NCBI GenBank assembly: GCA_025024175.1
Contig: QCXZ01000086.1
Location: forward strand, 682,001 to 746,000
Direction: 5' to 3'
DNA: 64,000 bases
Origin: Rhyzopertha dominica
Lineage: Eukaryota; Arthropoda; Insecta; Coleoptera; Bostrichidae
Positions 26,601-40,200 of the stretch are shown here, piece by piece. Below the pieces are notes generated by a model. The model did not search any database. It saw only the letters and a program-made list of their open reading frames with translations, and had not been told where the DNA came from. Position 1 is the stretch's first letter, and each line of letters starts with the position of its first letter. The translations under genes were made by a program, and so were the position numbers.

Positions 26601-26652
26601 TTTGCAGGTCTATATACCTTCCAGGACGGCCATTGTTCTGGCGCCTGCTTGA
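23630..26652 (+). CDS. AGBE: 1,4-alpha-glucan branching enzyme (complete, six exons)
   Basis: Exons 23630-23742, 23847-24016, 24067-24311, 24825-25566, 25792-26555 and 26608-26652 join in phase to 692 codons, close to the usual animal length of about 700. The enzyme cuts alpha-1,4 glucan chains and re-attaches them by alpha-1,6 bonds in cytosolic glycogen synthesis. An N-terminal carbohydrate-binding region ([25 protein letters not shown]) precedes the GH13 barrel. The four barrel motifs are complete: DVVHSH at about 280, RFDGVTSM with the nucleophile Asp at about 351, IAEDVSG with the acid/base Glu at about 406, and AESHDQ with Asp at about 475. The all-beta C-terminal domain ends [14 protein letters not shown]. 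The start is the first ATG after a leader with no other in-frame candidate and a usual A-rich context. Introns are short except the fourth (about 510 bases). Nothing is missing. Confidence 0.95.
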
Positions 26653-26751
26653 GGAATAGAAACGTGCATTATTGTATATGTATGCCAAATTGTTGTTTTT
26701 TTATATAAGAATAGTTTGTTGTTATTTTTGTACTATTTACATTATATATCA

Positions 26752-26757
26752 AATATA
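26752..26757 (+). terminator. Possible polyadenylation signal of the branching enzyme
   Basis: AATATA, a variant signal, lies about 100 bases after the TGA stop at 26650-26652. No canonical AATAAA lies nearer, so this is a guess from position. Confidence 0.25.
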
Positions 26758-26871
26758 GAGAGCATAGAAAATTCTTGTCTTTTTATGGAATGTTTTTAAG
26801 TGGTAATAGTAGCTCTTCCAGAAATTTATTTTTGGTTGTTTCTAATAGAAAAGAAGACAGAAAATTTATAC

Positions 26872-27310
26872 AGGGTGTTTAGGTAAGAAGATTGATTATT
26901 AGAGTACTTTTCAGTAGTGTTGTTTTGAAACGTTACACGTTGACAGCTAACATGTATCAGCTGTTGCTGTTCCATGTTTGGGCAGAACAAATTTTTCATT
27001 AGAGTAGAGACCATGTTCCTAAAGTGCAACGTTCCCGCTAGTTCCACATTCCAAATTCTTCAGGAAACTTGATTTACCAAATTCATTAACTGACAATTTG
27101 TATTGTCATGCTAACGGATGATTATCAGTGCCATCTGTGGACTGGAGTTGCAGCATGTAGATGTGGTGTAATAGAACACTGTGGTTAGTGATCCTAACAA
27201 CAAATAAAGGCCAGGAATGTTGACATTCCAGTAAATTCTATCTATAGAATGTACACGAAGTTTAGATTTAGACAATGACAGGAAGAAATGTTTGTAGCAC
27301 ACTAATATTA
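26872..27310. mobile_element. Possible mariner-type element end
   Basis: A TATACAGGGTGTTTAGG sequence at 26868-26885 resembles the outer end of the short element at 50166-50345 and of many insect mariner-type transposons. No matching opposite end or transposase was found. The following 400 bases have no gene. Confidence 0.3.
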
Positions 27311-28050
27311 AGCCTTATTTTATTAAAGATATCGATCTGCAATGAATTTCTAACTGCCAAACCTGACACAAGCACGTGAGCTTACTGTATTTGTAAAAGT
27401 GCTATTATTCTTATTACTACCTATCTACTGAAGTTGATTTGATACTATCTCATGTAATTAGCATTGATTTTTTAAGTATATTTGGTCATGAAACATAATT
27501 GCATGCACAGTTGATGAACTTATGACTGAAAATGGCTGATGGATAAACTTGATATAATATAATCTTTTGTCATTGTTACTGTTTCATTTAGTACCTTTCT
27601 GTTTCGACATTCAAACGCTGGAGATCAGCAGTAATCATTTACAAAAAAAAAACAACACAACTTACAATATTTATTATTACATGGAAGCCGAATTCTCTTT
27701 AGTGGATTGTTACGTCACAATTAAAAAAATCGACTTGTTTAAGCTGTGTTTCTGTTTCTAGTTTTGTGAATTCAAGAATCATTAGTAGACGAGGGCAGTG
27801 TTGGCAGTGCTATTCGAGAAAATTCTGCTACCATGCACAATAGAAAAAAAATTGTTTGCTAAATCAAGACAGAATAAGTTTATTTTTTTATTTTATGTTG
27901 TGGAGTCAATAATATAACAACTGGAAGGATACTGAAAAACAATTTGTCGGATGAAAAAAGGTCACTACTTCTAATTTTGCTATTTGGGACTGTTGCCGCT
28001 ACTTCCGTACCATTGGCAACGGTGTACAGGCGTTAATGACCAGTCAGCAA
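27311..28050. other. Intergenic stretch before ensconsin, nothing recognised
   Basis: AT-rich DNA between the branching enzyme and the first ensconsin promoter. The short open frame at 27567-27761 has no recognisable content. Confidence 0.4.
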
Positions 28051-28053
28051 GTC

Positions 28054-28067
28054 GCGCCATCTACTGG
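28054..28067 (-). promoter_or_regulatory. Perfect CTCF-consensus site before ensconsin
   Basis: The plus strand reads GCGCCATCTACTGG. Its reverse complement, CCAGTAGATGGCGC, fits the core CTCF consensus CCASYAGRKGGCRS at all 14 positions. It lies 108 bases upstream of the first ensconsin start codon, in a less AT-rich promoter-like stretch. CTCF binding is inference. Confidence 0.5.
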
Positions 28068-28174
28068 AAACCTCGCGGGACACAAATAACCAAACCAGAC
28101 ATCACGTTACTCTTTCTGTGTGTAATGATACGCCGTTCGTGAGAGTGGTGGTGTTGCAGTGACTGTGTGCCAAA

Positions 28175-28220
28175 ATGGCAGAAAATGGACAGGATAGTTC
28201 CAACCAGTTAAAAAACGCGG
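28175..28220 (+). CDS. ens: Ensconsin first exon A
   Basis: ATG at 28175 opens MAENGQDSSNQLKNA and the exon ends in phase 1 before GTAAGG. Joined to 40054 it continues AGSRPASARE. A short N-terminus of this kind is the usual start for insect ensconsins as far as I recall. The CTCF-like site is just upstream. Confidence 0.8.
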
Positions 28221-31200
28221 GTAAGGAGGCTTTATTTGTGTGAATTCTTAGTCATAGGGCGTTTTGTTGGCGGAAGTATCCCTGAATAAAGGTTTTTAGC
28301 CCCCTCGTCATTGGCGTAGTTATATAATGTAAAGAGGTTTGACCATCTGTAGGTTGTTAACTCGTAGATAATTATGGTCGTGGAAATGCAAAAATCGAAA
28401 TATCCCACCGGATGCCAATCACTACTGATATTTGTTTGTGATTGCCCCAGCAGAAATAGCAGGAACTTCGAGGAAACCCCCAAACCAAGTCGAATTGTAA
28501 ACGTGAATGATAACGACACCTAAGTCCTTAACATCGTTTTGATTAGTTGGTGTGTATTGTTTATAAGTTAACGTAGATTGCGTTGATAGAATGAGATGAT
28601 AATGTAAGGAATTTCGGTAAACCGAATTGACTGACCGGCAAGGTTATGCAAATAGAAGTTGGATACTTTCGTTTGGAACACCTACCTAGAACATCCACTC
28701 CACCTATTTATGCAGGTATACATGAGTTAATTGTATTACCTACCTATATTTGCTTAGGTTGTTTTCACGGCACCGCTATGTTCTTGTTCAGATTCCAGTC
28801 GTGTGTTTTGTTTTTTTTTCTAAGCCAACGCGTCTGTTATATTTTTGGAAACACCCCAGTGCATGTTTTCAAAGTCATTGAATTTTGTCGCGGGGCCATA
28901 ATGTATCTGTGGATTAGGCTTATCTCGATTGTTTCTAAAATTTTGTTTGTTTTTTTTGTATATATCGGGGTGTTATTGTTAATAAGAGGCTTCAGCTGTC
29001 CCAACCACGCACGCAGTTTATTTCTCAATCAATTAGCACCTGTGTGTGACGTCGGTTTATTCACGTTTTGCATTTATAGGATTTAAATTTGTCAATGCAT
29101 CCTAGTACGTTGCCAGATGATGCGGTACACCGATCTTNACGATAGTCTTCGTCGCACAGTATTCTAATTTTGACTCGTTTCTACCCGACATACCCATGTG
29201 TTATAAATAATTTCGTGAACATTTCATTGAATCCATGGTGGAAACTTATTTAAAACGCTTATCTCATTAACTGCTCAATTTACTTACCGCACCTGGTTTA
29301 CCATCACAGTGCGTATAAATTAAACGGCAAGGTCGTGGGAAGTTCATTTTCTAAAAGAATCGCAAGAATGCGTGTTTGCATGGCTACCTATCATCCATAG
29401 TGCGCCAGCAGATAATTACTTCCAGGCGAGAAACTATTGTCGAAGCTTCTTTAAAAAATTATTACGAAAGTGCTATATAAACGAACGTTAACTATCGCTA
29501 ATTCAAATTAACAACAAGGACGCCCGTTGCTAAGTGTAGGTAGGTATGTGCAACTGCAACCGATTATCATGTACTTGTACAATAGTCTACGAAACGAAAT
29601 GAAAAAAATTATATGGTCCCATTTAATTTTTTTGGGAAATCAACTTGAAACTCTAAATTTTGTTGAGCCGTTTAAACTANATATTTTGAGGCCATATTTG
29701 TTATCCCTCATAATTTTTCTTAGTTGTTTCATTTTGAAAGTCCACCCCTGTGCTTTCAATGGCTATTTTTCGTATCTTTCGATAGGTATGAACACGCTCC
29801 AGTGGCGCCACAACTTTAATCTTCCAAGAGACTGCATGCTCGTTGCATATTAGCGTCAATTTATTTATGAAACTGAAAATTTCTCCTATCCAATGCAGCT
29901 CATCAAATAAATGCATTAGCACGCAATTATTTCCTCGTTTATAACGTAAATTAGATATTAACACTAATTATAATTAATCGGTGATGTTCACTTGTGAATT
30001 TGGAATAGCTTATTCAATTGAAGCTTCATATTCCTATGCATACTTTTTACTCTGCATAACTGATTATCTATTAAATTCGCCATATTATTAATGGAAAACG
30101 ACCTTCATCTTTTTACAATCACATTGAGATATAATTTTAGCAGTGTTAAATAAAATCTTGTTAATTAATAGTAAAACAGTTATCGAGTATAGGCTTTGGT
30201 TAAGAAAATATTATTTCTTTCTTGACACTACCGTTACGAGTCTGCGACGGTGATAAATATTAATCAACCTGCTATGCCAATATTCATTGTTCACAACCGA
30301 CCGGTGGGTGTTTGACATCAAATCAAAGAACACCCCACACACGTAACTGTGAGAGGTACTATATACCTGGACACCGTTGCCAATCTCTTACTAGAAAACT
30401 ATCTTCTGCAGTTGTAAATATGAACCTTATCACAAAATGACTTCATTTCTTAGCCTACTTTTTGTTCTTGGTTTAGTTGTAATATTCAAAAGCAACAAAT
30501 TCAAACCCTTTATGGGTTAATGAACATGATCCTGATTTGATGTAGGTTTATTTAAGCGAACGAGTAATACGAGCATTAGAAATACCGTCAAATCAACAAA
30601 AACAAGTAACGACACCTGTTTTGATAAGGCTGTTTATTTGAAAACATGATTTTTGCAAAATATTTTGTTACCAAACCATACAAAATAAACACCAGGTCAT
30701 TCCAAGGATACAAAAGATCAATACAAATCGTAAAAAAATCGCTTGGTTGCCATTAAAAAATTACATAATTCCGACGTCTTGAGATTTTTTCTCGACAAAA
30801 ATTTTTGAATAATCTCGTCAAAAGTAAAAGGAAAACCATAAACAGAGAAGTGAGTTGTAGATTTATGTACGTTATTTCTAACTTCTGAAAGGTGGGTTGT
30901 GTAAAATAGTATATCTTTCAAACCTTCAATAATTGTACCCAGTGTAGAAATGTTGTTTCAACAGTTAAACGTCCTTCGTTACGAAAATTCTTGTATCAAG
31001 GTCTAAATAGGCAACCTACAAAAAAATGACCTAACCCGGTCTTTGTCACTTGCTGAACTAATTTTGTAATGGCTTGTTTCACGTTTTACGTAAAGTTTTT
31101 CCGGTGTTACAGCGTTGATTTTTCGTTTCGAAGATACGTGAAGAAGTGAAGCATCTGAATAATTTTTTAAAATAAAAATTCACTTTATTGGCCAGTTCAG

Positions 31201-34200
31201 CGTCAGCATTACCTGTATGTTTTAATAATTACTTAAATTTAAAGGATTCAAAGCACCAGTAAATGTTAGGTTTTCTTAAGCATGTGCAATGAGAAAATGT
31301 TCCAACTACATAAATTTCTTTCGACTCACACAATGTCTGAAGATTTTTAGCACAGGAGAATATAACGATGCTTTTGAACTTGTCTGCTGCTATCAGGAAA
31401 TTTTCCTCTCGGACTGCTGTCACTTAAAGAGATTTTTAGTAAAGAGCACTTATTGGGAGATTTTGCATCTGAACTTTTTCTTTGGTTCGTAGGCGACTTT
31501 TCTTATACGTGTCGTATCTTGACNAGTTAGTCTCCATGGCCTTCTTTTGAGATTCTAAGACACCACAAATTATTTTGGTTGGTTTTTCTGAAATATTGTC
31601 GACACCTTGGTTCACTGTAACATACAGTAGGGTTAGTAATTGAGTATATGCAATTAGTTATTGGAAAAACGAATACACACTTATTTGTCTATTTAATGCC
31701 GCTTGATTCAGTTCGTGAGAATGATTCAAATCCTGCCGTGAAGATATATTTTCTTTCTCTTTAGACCTGCAGTTTTTCACAGTACATCTCAAAAACGTTT
31801 CACCACTAGATAATAGTTTTGTAAATCTAAATTTGGCACTGGCCACCACCAACAGTTGTGCGTACTTGTGACACTTGTTACATCTATTTTCAGATTCAAA
31901 TAAAATGCAAATTCACACAAAGTTTTCTTTTATATAAGCTACTAGAGACATAATCTCTCTTTTTCTTCTCTATTTTAAGTTAAAGTCAACTCTATTTTCA
32001 AATCTAAACCAATCACATGCCCCAATTTAAGGTGTTGTCATGGTTACTGGGTTGATTTTGGCTGAAATCAACTTTAATACAGAGAATAGGAACCGACCCA
32101 TATTGATGAAGTCCTACCTATTATTCTGATTGGTTGGGAGCAAAGAGTACAAAATGCAAGCAAACAAATACTGTTATCTACACAAATACAAGAATGGGAA
32201 ATTTGGGATGAGTAATAAAGTCCAGTAAATTACTTCTAAGTAGGATGAATTTTGCTTGCCGATTACCGGGAAAATCCAAAAATATGAAATATCTTGGGTG
32301 TGCAAAAGGGTACTAGTTTTGGACATGCCAGGTAGACATTATTAGAGACTTGAGGATTAAGTGCGGACCCCAGGTATATAAGGCTGGCGATAAGTCGACC
32401 CCTCATAAAATCCTACAGTTTGGGGATTACATAGGTCCATTCGTTGACCCACAGAATTTTTCAAGTGTCTGACCTAATCTGAACCCTTCGTCGGGTGCCT
32501 CTGGTTTCGGCATTACGGGGGTATCGGGTTCTTTGGCGGCGTGGTCCGAATGCCAGACGTGGAAGCGGTAGTAAACTGCCAGAGTCACTAGGTGCCAGTT
32601 GCCCGAACGAGGCGGTCGTGTCAGTGCTCCGGATCGCTCAACGCGTTTCGCGCTCCCGAGGAATGTGCCGCGAGCTGATAAAAAAGAGCTAACCCCGGCC
32701 AAAAAAAAATAGTGCGATGCTGACGGTACTTCAGCCCCAGGAGTCGGTCCCCGTCGAGGGGTTGGACCACCTGTTCTTGCTGCCCGAAAGGGCCCTGACC
32801 ATGGGCAGCGCCAGGCTGCAGAAGGACCTCGCGGGGCTCGACTTCGATGGCCACATTTTACACGAGGCGCCGATGGGCAACGTGTGGATATGTAAGCGAC
32901 ATTATGTAACTGTAAATACTTAATTCCGCTCTTGTTTCGGGCGTTTCTGCATTCCTTCTTAATTGGGATACGCTGAAATCCTCATTTGCTCGTGGCGGCG
33001 GTATTGCGAAATACGGAACCCTTGGCACCCGTTCAGATGTGCTACGTACCCGGTAAACAAACGACAAGTCGGAGTTATACGCTCGATTAGTTTATTTCAC
33101 TTTTTACCGATTCGAAACAGTTGCGAAAGTTTTGCTTACTGGCGGTTCTACGATTTCTTGGTACGTGAAAAGTCAACGTCCTGGATGAAAACGTGTAATG
33201 CGAAAAACGTACGGTCCAAGGACTGGTCAATAATCACGCCGCCCCCGACGATAAAACAGAGTTTTATCGTTTGTTGTTGTTCTTCGACGACCTTTCTAAT
33301 TCGGATAACAAATGCGATATTGTATTGTTTACACTTGCTCATCTAAAATAGAAAATGGCTAAATAATGAGTTGCACATTGTGAAACTTCGCGTGATTATG
33401 TATTGTGTAAAATAATTGGGGTTCGCCATGTTCCGCAGTACACTGCGCGCGGAGTACGTGCTTTCCTTAAAGACCGCAAGTTATACATAACAATCCACAA
33501 GGCTGATACATTGTAAATGCCACTAAACGGTATGTGCTCGCATAAAACTGAATGCTCTTTGTTCGAGTTGCATTGTCAAGCTGCGCAACAGTTTGCAGAC
33601 GAAAATCGGTGCACCGGTACCGTATAATCGGTCAGCTTGAATCAAAGTACATTATTAATATTTAAAGTCAGGTTCACGACTATAAGCTAGAGGCTACCCG
33701 TCTTACAGGGTTTAGTTCCTTTCAAAAAAAAACATAAAAACAACTTGTCTTTTTGGTGCACTATTTTCTTCCTCTTAGCCCTCTCCTTCCTTCAACGTCC
33801 CGGCCACTGTCACATTATTCCATGTCTTTGTGGTCTTCCACTTCTTTTTCTCTCTTCCACCTTTGCTTTCCATACTGATTTGGTTCTCACAGCTCTCATC
33901 TGGTTTTGTCGTTTCTTATTCTATCAATTCTAGTTTCTCCTTTCACTTCCATATGTTCATATTGGTTTTTACCTAAATTGTCTGTTTACCGTCGTTCGTG
34001 CTGGTAATTTTTTGTATTATGTATACATTCTATGCTTGTTATTTATACCCTTTTCTTCATACTTCCCCATCCCACTTTTGTGAGGACACTGTCGAATGCT
34101 TTCTGTAAGTATCTTTTCGTCTATTTAATCGCAAATATGTGGTACTGTCTGTTAAGCCCGTTTCTAAACCCGTTTTGTGCTTCGTGTAATTGGGATTCCA

Positions 34201-37200
34201 ACTTTTCTCTTAATCTCGATTCCATCACCTTTGGTACTCCACTTAACAGTGTTATTCCTCTAAAACTACCACATTCTTTTGCGTCCCTTTTTATGTATCG
34301 GTACAATTATTTCTTTCTACTGGTTTCTGTCAGTATATCACGTCTCTTGCTTTTTATCTACCCTGTAATGTATTTTTTATAATTTCTATTGATTTGCTGT
34401 TTCCTCTTTCTTCATTTCAAATCTTTCCCAAGCCTCTCTTTTCGTTTTTTTTTAACCAATTCTTACACATAACATTTCCTCATACCACTAAGTTTTATCT
34501 ACCAAGATTTCCCTCAAATTTAATTCATATTAGCTCTAAATAGTGTCTAGTACTCTAATTTCTTATTTTGCCTTTGATTTTGTCTACGTATCTTTCGCGT
34601 TTTAACCTCTCTTGTATATTTTATACCGATAAAATGTATTTCCCACAATTATATTGTTTTTTTTTATGCGGTAACCCGTTGTCCATCATTGTTCTTTGTT
34701 TCTCCCCCCATGTTCATCTACAACCTCATCTGACTCTATTTCTTAAATCCCCGGTTGTTACTACTTTTGCTATATAAATCCATTGTCATGAAACGTGGTT
34801 CTTCTGTCCATAAAAACAAATTTTAAAATTTAAGTTTATTCGAAGATTATTTTCCAACAGCTGGAAGTGGACGACGATCTGAATTAATATCCAAACTAGT
34901 CCAATTCTTCCGGCTTTACGAGACTGATACCGATATAATTAAATTGTTCTGAGATTGCTAGTACGTATTAACTATTACACCATGCGGTTACGTATACAAG
35001 ATTTCTCAAATGGAATAGAGGTAGTAAGTCACGGAATTCTGCCTTTAGTGCTGTTAATGTTCTGCGAGTTTACGCAATAATTCCTTACCTTGGGTTCATA
35101 CGGTAAAGCGATACTTCGGTTTGTCAATCACCTGCATACGTGGTAATTACTACGAAAAAAATGAGAACATACCTACTTACGCATTCGACGCGTACGACTA
35201 CTGTACGCCCATGCGTTTGAGTCACTGGAACAAAGCAGGAATTTCAATTCCCGATTCACGACGTGACCGCATCACATAATAATCCGTCAACTTTCTTGCG
35301 GCGGAATCTAATTGATTTCTGATGGTGATCCGTAGATTAGCCGTATTTCGTAAGTAGCTCGTCTGTTTTTGCAAACCACTGACGTAATCGTTCATGTGCC
35401 ACCCCGTATGTTGCCTTGCTCTTTTGGGGACTTTCACCTCGCGAATTTTTAACTTTCTTCTGTCACATGAAAACTGATTTATTTTTGTTTTCCCGGCGTG
35501 GCAGTTGAAGTTTCTCCGCATTTTCTCAAAAGGTTCTGACCTGCGACTATCTCGAATGGTAATAAAACTGTCGCACAACTGACACACATTTCGGTCTGAA
35601 TTAACACATGCCGCCGTTTTATTTTTTATTCTCTTGCTCACAGCACCAGTTTGCTCGTTTTCAAAGTCATTTGTATTAAGATTGCATAATTCGTATTTAC
35701 GCCGATATTCTTGGCCCCCTTCTAAATACTTAACTGCAAATATTGTACCAAATGTTCTGACAATTTCATTATAATAATCAATTATATGTAATAGGTTAAA
35801 GTTATTATTACTTTTTATCAATTGAAATGCTATCATTAAAGCAGATAACAGGTATAGGTACCTGATACACTGCTAGGATGCAGTTATCGATATGTAATTA
35901 AAAATGTTAAAGGGATAACTAAGATAAATTTGCAGAAAATTCTGTTATAAACCGTTCACGAATCTCTTTACAGGAAGTTAAAAACATGGCAACTCGTCTA
36001 TTTTAAAATAGTATGTAGGTACAGAAATGTATACTTTGGAATCATTCCTAAATGTAATGACCTGGAATGTAGCCCAAATTTTTGTCATTTTCGTTTAAGA
36101 TACAATAGAGCTTTCAAAGTGATAAACATTCTCAGGTTTGCAGAAGATTGCTTACTACTAACATAATGTGTCACTGTCATTTATTGAAATTCTGTTTGGC
36201 GGCTCTATAAGTTTTTACAAGTATGTCAAATTTGTTGAATTGTGGAGGAATTCACAAACAAAATCTAGTCCAAGACCGAATTTTTGGCCGTGGCAGGGTT
36301 TTTCTCTCTCAAAACTGGGGCGCATATTTACTCATTTTGATCAAAACGCATCCGAATTTTGTCTTATAAGTTTCTCTTAACGTCGTTCATTGAAATGCCG
36401 CATGTAATCTTTCTCAGTATTTTTACCTTTATTTGTTCCAAATAAAGAAATTTAATAACATCCTTAGTACTTGGTCTTCATTAAAAATAATGATAACAAA
36501 TCTGATTAAAAAAATAGTAAAGCTTGAACTACGGAGGCTATATCATTATGTATGCTTAAAAACAGGTGTGAATCTTAATAACTGATGGGTTTTCCGCACC
36601 TTGTCAATTTTTGGAACAAATATTAAAATCAGTGCCTTCTGTGCCCCGAACTTGTTTCTTGTTTCAGCTGCTGAAATTTCAGTACATACCTCCTCAACCT
36701 AAAATTACGCAGCCCAGTACATAACTGTATATAGCTGCCTACTGACTTAGTTGCGACCCGTGCGGAACGTCCCATTTTTACAAACTCGGGTCATAAACAG
36801 AATAATACCCACTCATTATTGTACATGTGCGGTGGTTTTCTACAAATGACAGGAGCACTGACTCAGCCGAACATCATGCTGTGCCACGCCCTGCTTGCCC
36901 AGTGAGACATTTTAATTGGGCCAGGCTGACCTAATTAATAAAACTAATGCCAAGTACATTTGAAGAAACGGCGTTAACGAAGCAATTAACAGGCGCCAGT
37001 ACCGTACAAAATGTAGAATTGAAACCTCCCATGGGTGGGCATAATTCCGAAACCAACTTTAATTATTAAAACGAATTAATTACTTTTTAGCACTGCAATG
37101 AGCCCAAAATGTCGGGTTTGATAATAACTTAGTAACGGTAAATCGATTAATGCAACTAGTGTTTTGGTATATTTTGCGAACGTTTTCATTTTTTTTAAAT

Positions 37201-40200
37201 AAATATATACTGAATCCATTTTCTACTAAACTACAGGAAAATTAAAACTGATTTTCATTTGTGTAAGCTTTTCTGTTTTCTCTCTGTTCCTATTTTAAAA
37301 TTCCGTAAATTAAAAGAATCAGTCCAAATGTAGAAGAAACTCCACCGGAACTGAGAGTCTAGGATGAGACTTTTTGCTGTAAGGCACTAACACACCTGAA
37401 AAAATACTGCTGATAGTGTTGATTTATAGACTTTGTAGTTACCAGGAAGTTATTTACAACCGCAATCTTCATAAAACAAAGAATCCACTCGTGCATTAGC
37501 AGGTCATGCTTGTTTCGAACAAATTTGCTAATTTTATCCATAAATCACATTTCCTTAAAACCGTTTAGTATAAGCTGCTTGAGTTCTTATCTTTTAATGT
37601 TTGTTTATTAGACAGTAAAATTTGCGCTAACGTATGACGCATTCATTAAATGTTTGTGTGAACCTTTATACCATTTATCGCCGCTTTTTACCCTTTCAAA
37701 GCGTAGATATCTGTTAGTTTAAAAAGTAGGTATATACTTTCTTTCATTAGGGTGTACAACACAAGTGACGTGTTGCTTTCAACATCCGTTGAGATTATTG
37801 ACATTGACTTAAGTGAGATAAATAGAACCTAATTATTAAACAAGTATAAGGCGAGGCCTGAGCCTTTCAGCGACTGTTCGTCAAGATGGGTACAAAGTTT
37901 GATCAAATAACAAGGTGCTGGCGTATTTTTTCAGCGTTCATCACTCAGGGAAATCTATAAAATGTAGATGAACCCACAATATCCTTCGTGAATTCGTCAC
38001 TGATTACAGAATAATTTGTTTTTGCTTCTAGTAAAAATGTTAATATCAGAAATTGTCACGTTTTCCGAAAAATTTGTTGTTTCTGTTATTATGAAATTGA
38101 AACAAAAAAGAACCTTAGGAAGTGGTAGATTTTCATCTGAACGCCAGCGAAATTGAAGCGCCGGCATCTAAATCAAATAATTTTCAGCTGTCTGGATATT
38201 TACGGCAAAAGCATGACCTGCTAATGCTCTCAACCGTGGAAAATATGTGATGAAAGGAATTCCATCTGCAGGCAAATCTTACTTTTATGTGGCGAGATAA
38301 GAAGTTTACTCTCGTTTTACAAAACGTTTGGTGTTCGTCCATGGATTTAAATTTAAATTCTTAAGGGGCAGTAATTTCAAAAACAAACAGAACAGTATAA
38401 GACATAATAATGAAAATCGTGGTTTTCAATCCTTTTCATTTTTATAAAATCAACTCCTGTTTATTTAAAAAGGAAACTTCACGTGATATCTTCGTCTAGT
38501 TGGCGTCTGAGTAAAAGGTTGCTTGTTGAAGTCTAACGGAATAATATTTAAATGGATAGGATGATTTGTTCAAACACGCGATATTAATTCGCACTCGGAA
38601 CTCAAATATTGGAAAATTCCATCTGCCATATCTCACTTTAGCAAATTCGTTTGTTTGTAACCGCCCTCATAAAAGATTCATTCGGGTTAGCTATACACAG
38701 TGAATACACCTTCGTGTGCAGTACAATACTAGCATTACTACACAGCTCATTTCACCAAACCTTATTTAGAGACACTCTTTTTAAAAGCCTATATCCAATG
38801 AACTTTAATGGTATACATATAATAATTATTCCATCTGTGTGAACTTTGAATCTTTACGCTGTCATTAATAATTTTGATGAAATTTCAGAAGAATGTACCA
38901 TCGTGGACTTTGAAAATGAAACGATCTGGGTGGGACGAATATTTCTTTTTATGATTATAATTCTTGACCACAGGACGGTGCTATTGCGAGACAGCAATGC
39001 TTTGTTTGGCTAATAGTGTTATAGTAGCAGAAAAAAGTTATCTCGCGTACACAACCCTCCTAGAACGTTTCACTTTCAGCGTCCACGGCTGTACCCATAC
39101 GACATCTAAGTAAAGACGCTGACTTGTGGAAATGAGCATGGTTTCACCTGTTTATTATGATGAATATTTTACTGTAACGCTATCATCTGTAGTATTTGGG
39201 AAAACGAATTGATAATGATGTTAGGGTCATCTTTGGCGATTCGATAACACCACACGATGTTACCACATGTGTTTCCAGTGTTATTGATCCGCGAAAAACC
39301 GACAATAGCAGTAGGTACTAGGTAACCCGCCAGTAATAACTTTGCTGGACACTTGATCGGTCGTTTAACAAAAAGAAAACAACAATAACTACTGTCGATT
39401 ACCGCGGCCGCTCATTAATATGCATAAACTTAACAAATACTTGAATGACCATACGCGTTAGACCAGGGCCGATAAGGAGGAGCTTTGCGCAGGTTCGGAT
39501 CTCCTTGTGCGCTCAGTAACTCCTCAGGTGTAAGTGGGTATAGTTAATGCTAATAGCTCGCGATCTCGTGCCATGTGCCCGGAGGGTTGTTCGAGGGGCA
39601 TTCCCAGTGACTCCATCGAACACCTCAGGAACTTCCTGATCGTCTCGCTGCCCCACGAGAACGTGGGAGAGTTCGACAGGAGGCGGCTCAAAAGAACTCA
39701 CCCTCGCAAAGAACCAGGTGAGGAAGTCGCGAAATTTTTGTTGGGCGGCGGAGCGTTTTGTTTGGACCGNGTTATTTATGACGCTTTGTANAGGTGATGT
39801 GATGACTGCATTCAAGGACGATGGTGGAATGTGGCGACCGCGATTGAGAAGCGGCATCGTTTTTTCCGTTTTGTTGCCTTAAATAATGGGTTGAGGTTCC
39901 TGCGTATTTTGATACCGCGGTATTGTTCCTGCGTTTGTAGATCGACTTGTCGTTAATCATGTCTTACAAAATAGTGGTTTGGCTATAATTGTGTGTCAAA
40001 ACATTTAGTATGACTCATCCAACCTCGATCTAATGTTTTTTTTTCTGTTATAGCTGGATCTCGTCCTGCTTCGGCTAGAGGTGAGTTAATTTTGTTATTC
40101 TTTAAGTTGTTCATCATCTTTCTCTTATTAACAACGTAAAATGGGTGCAGAAAGGGAAATACTCGTTACAGCCCAGAAAAGAGGTAAACAGTGGTCGAAA

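Noticed and set aside
28646..29086. Plus-strand open frame of 146 codons as a membrane protein
   Set aside because: Hydrophobicity comes from T-rich DNA; no conserved segment pattern, and it lies in the ensconsin intron.
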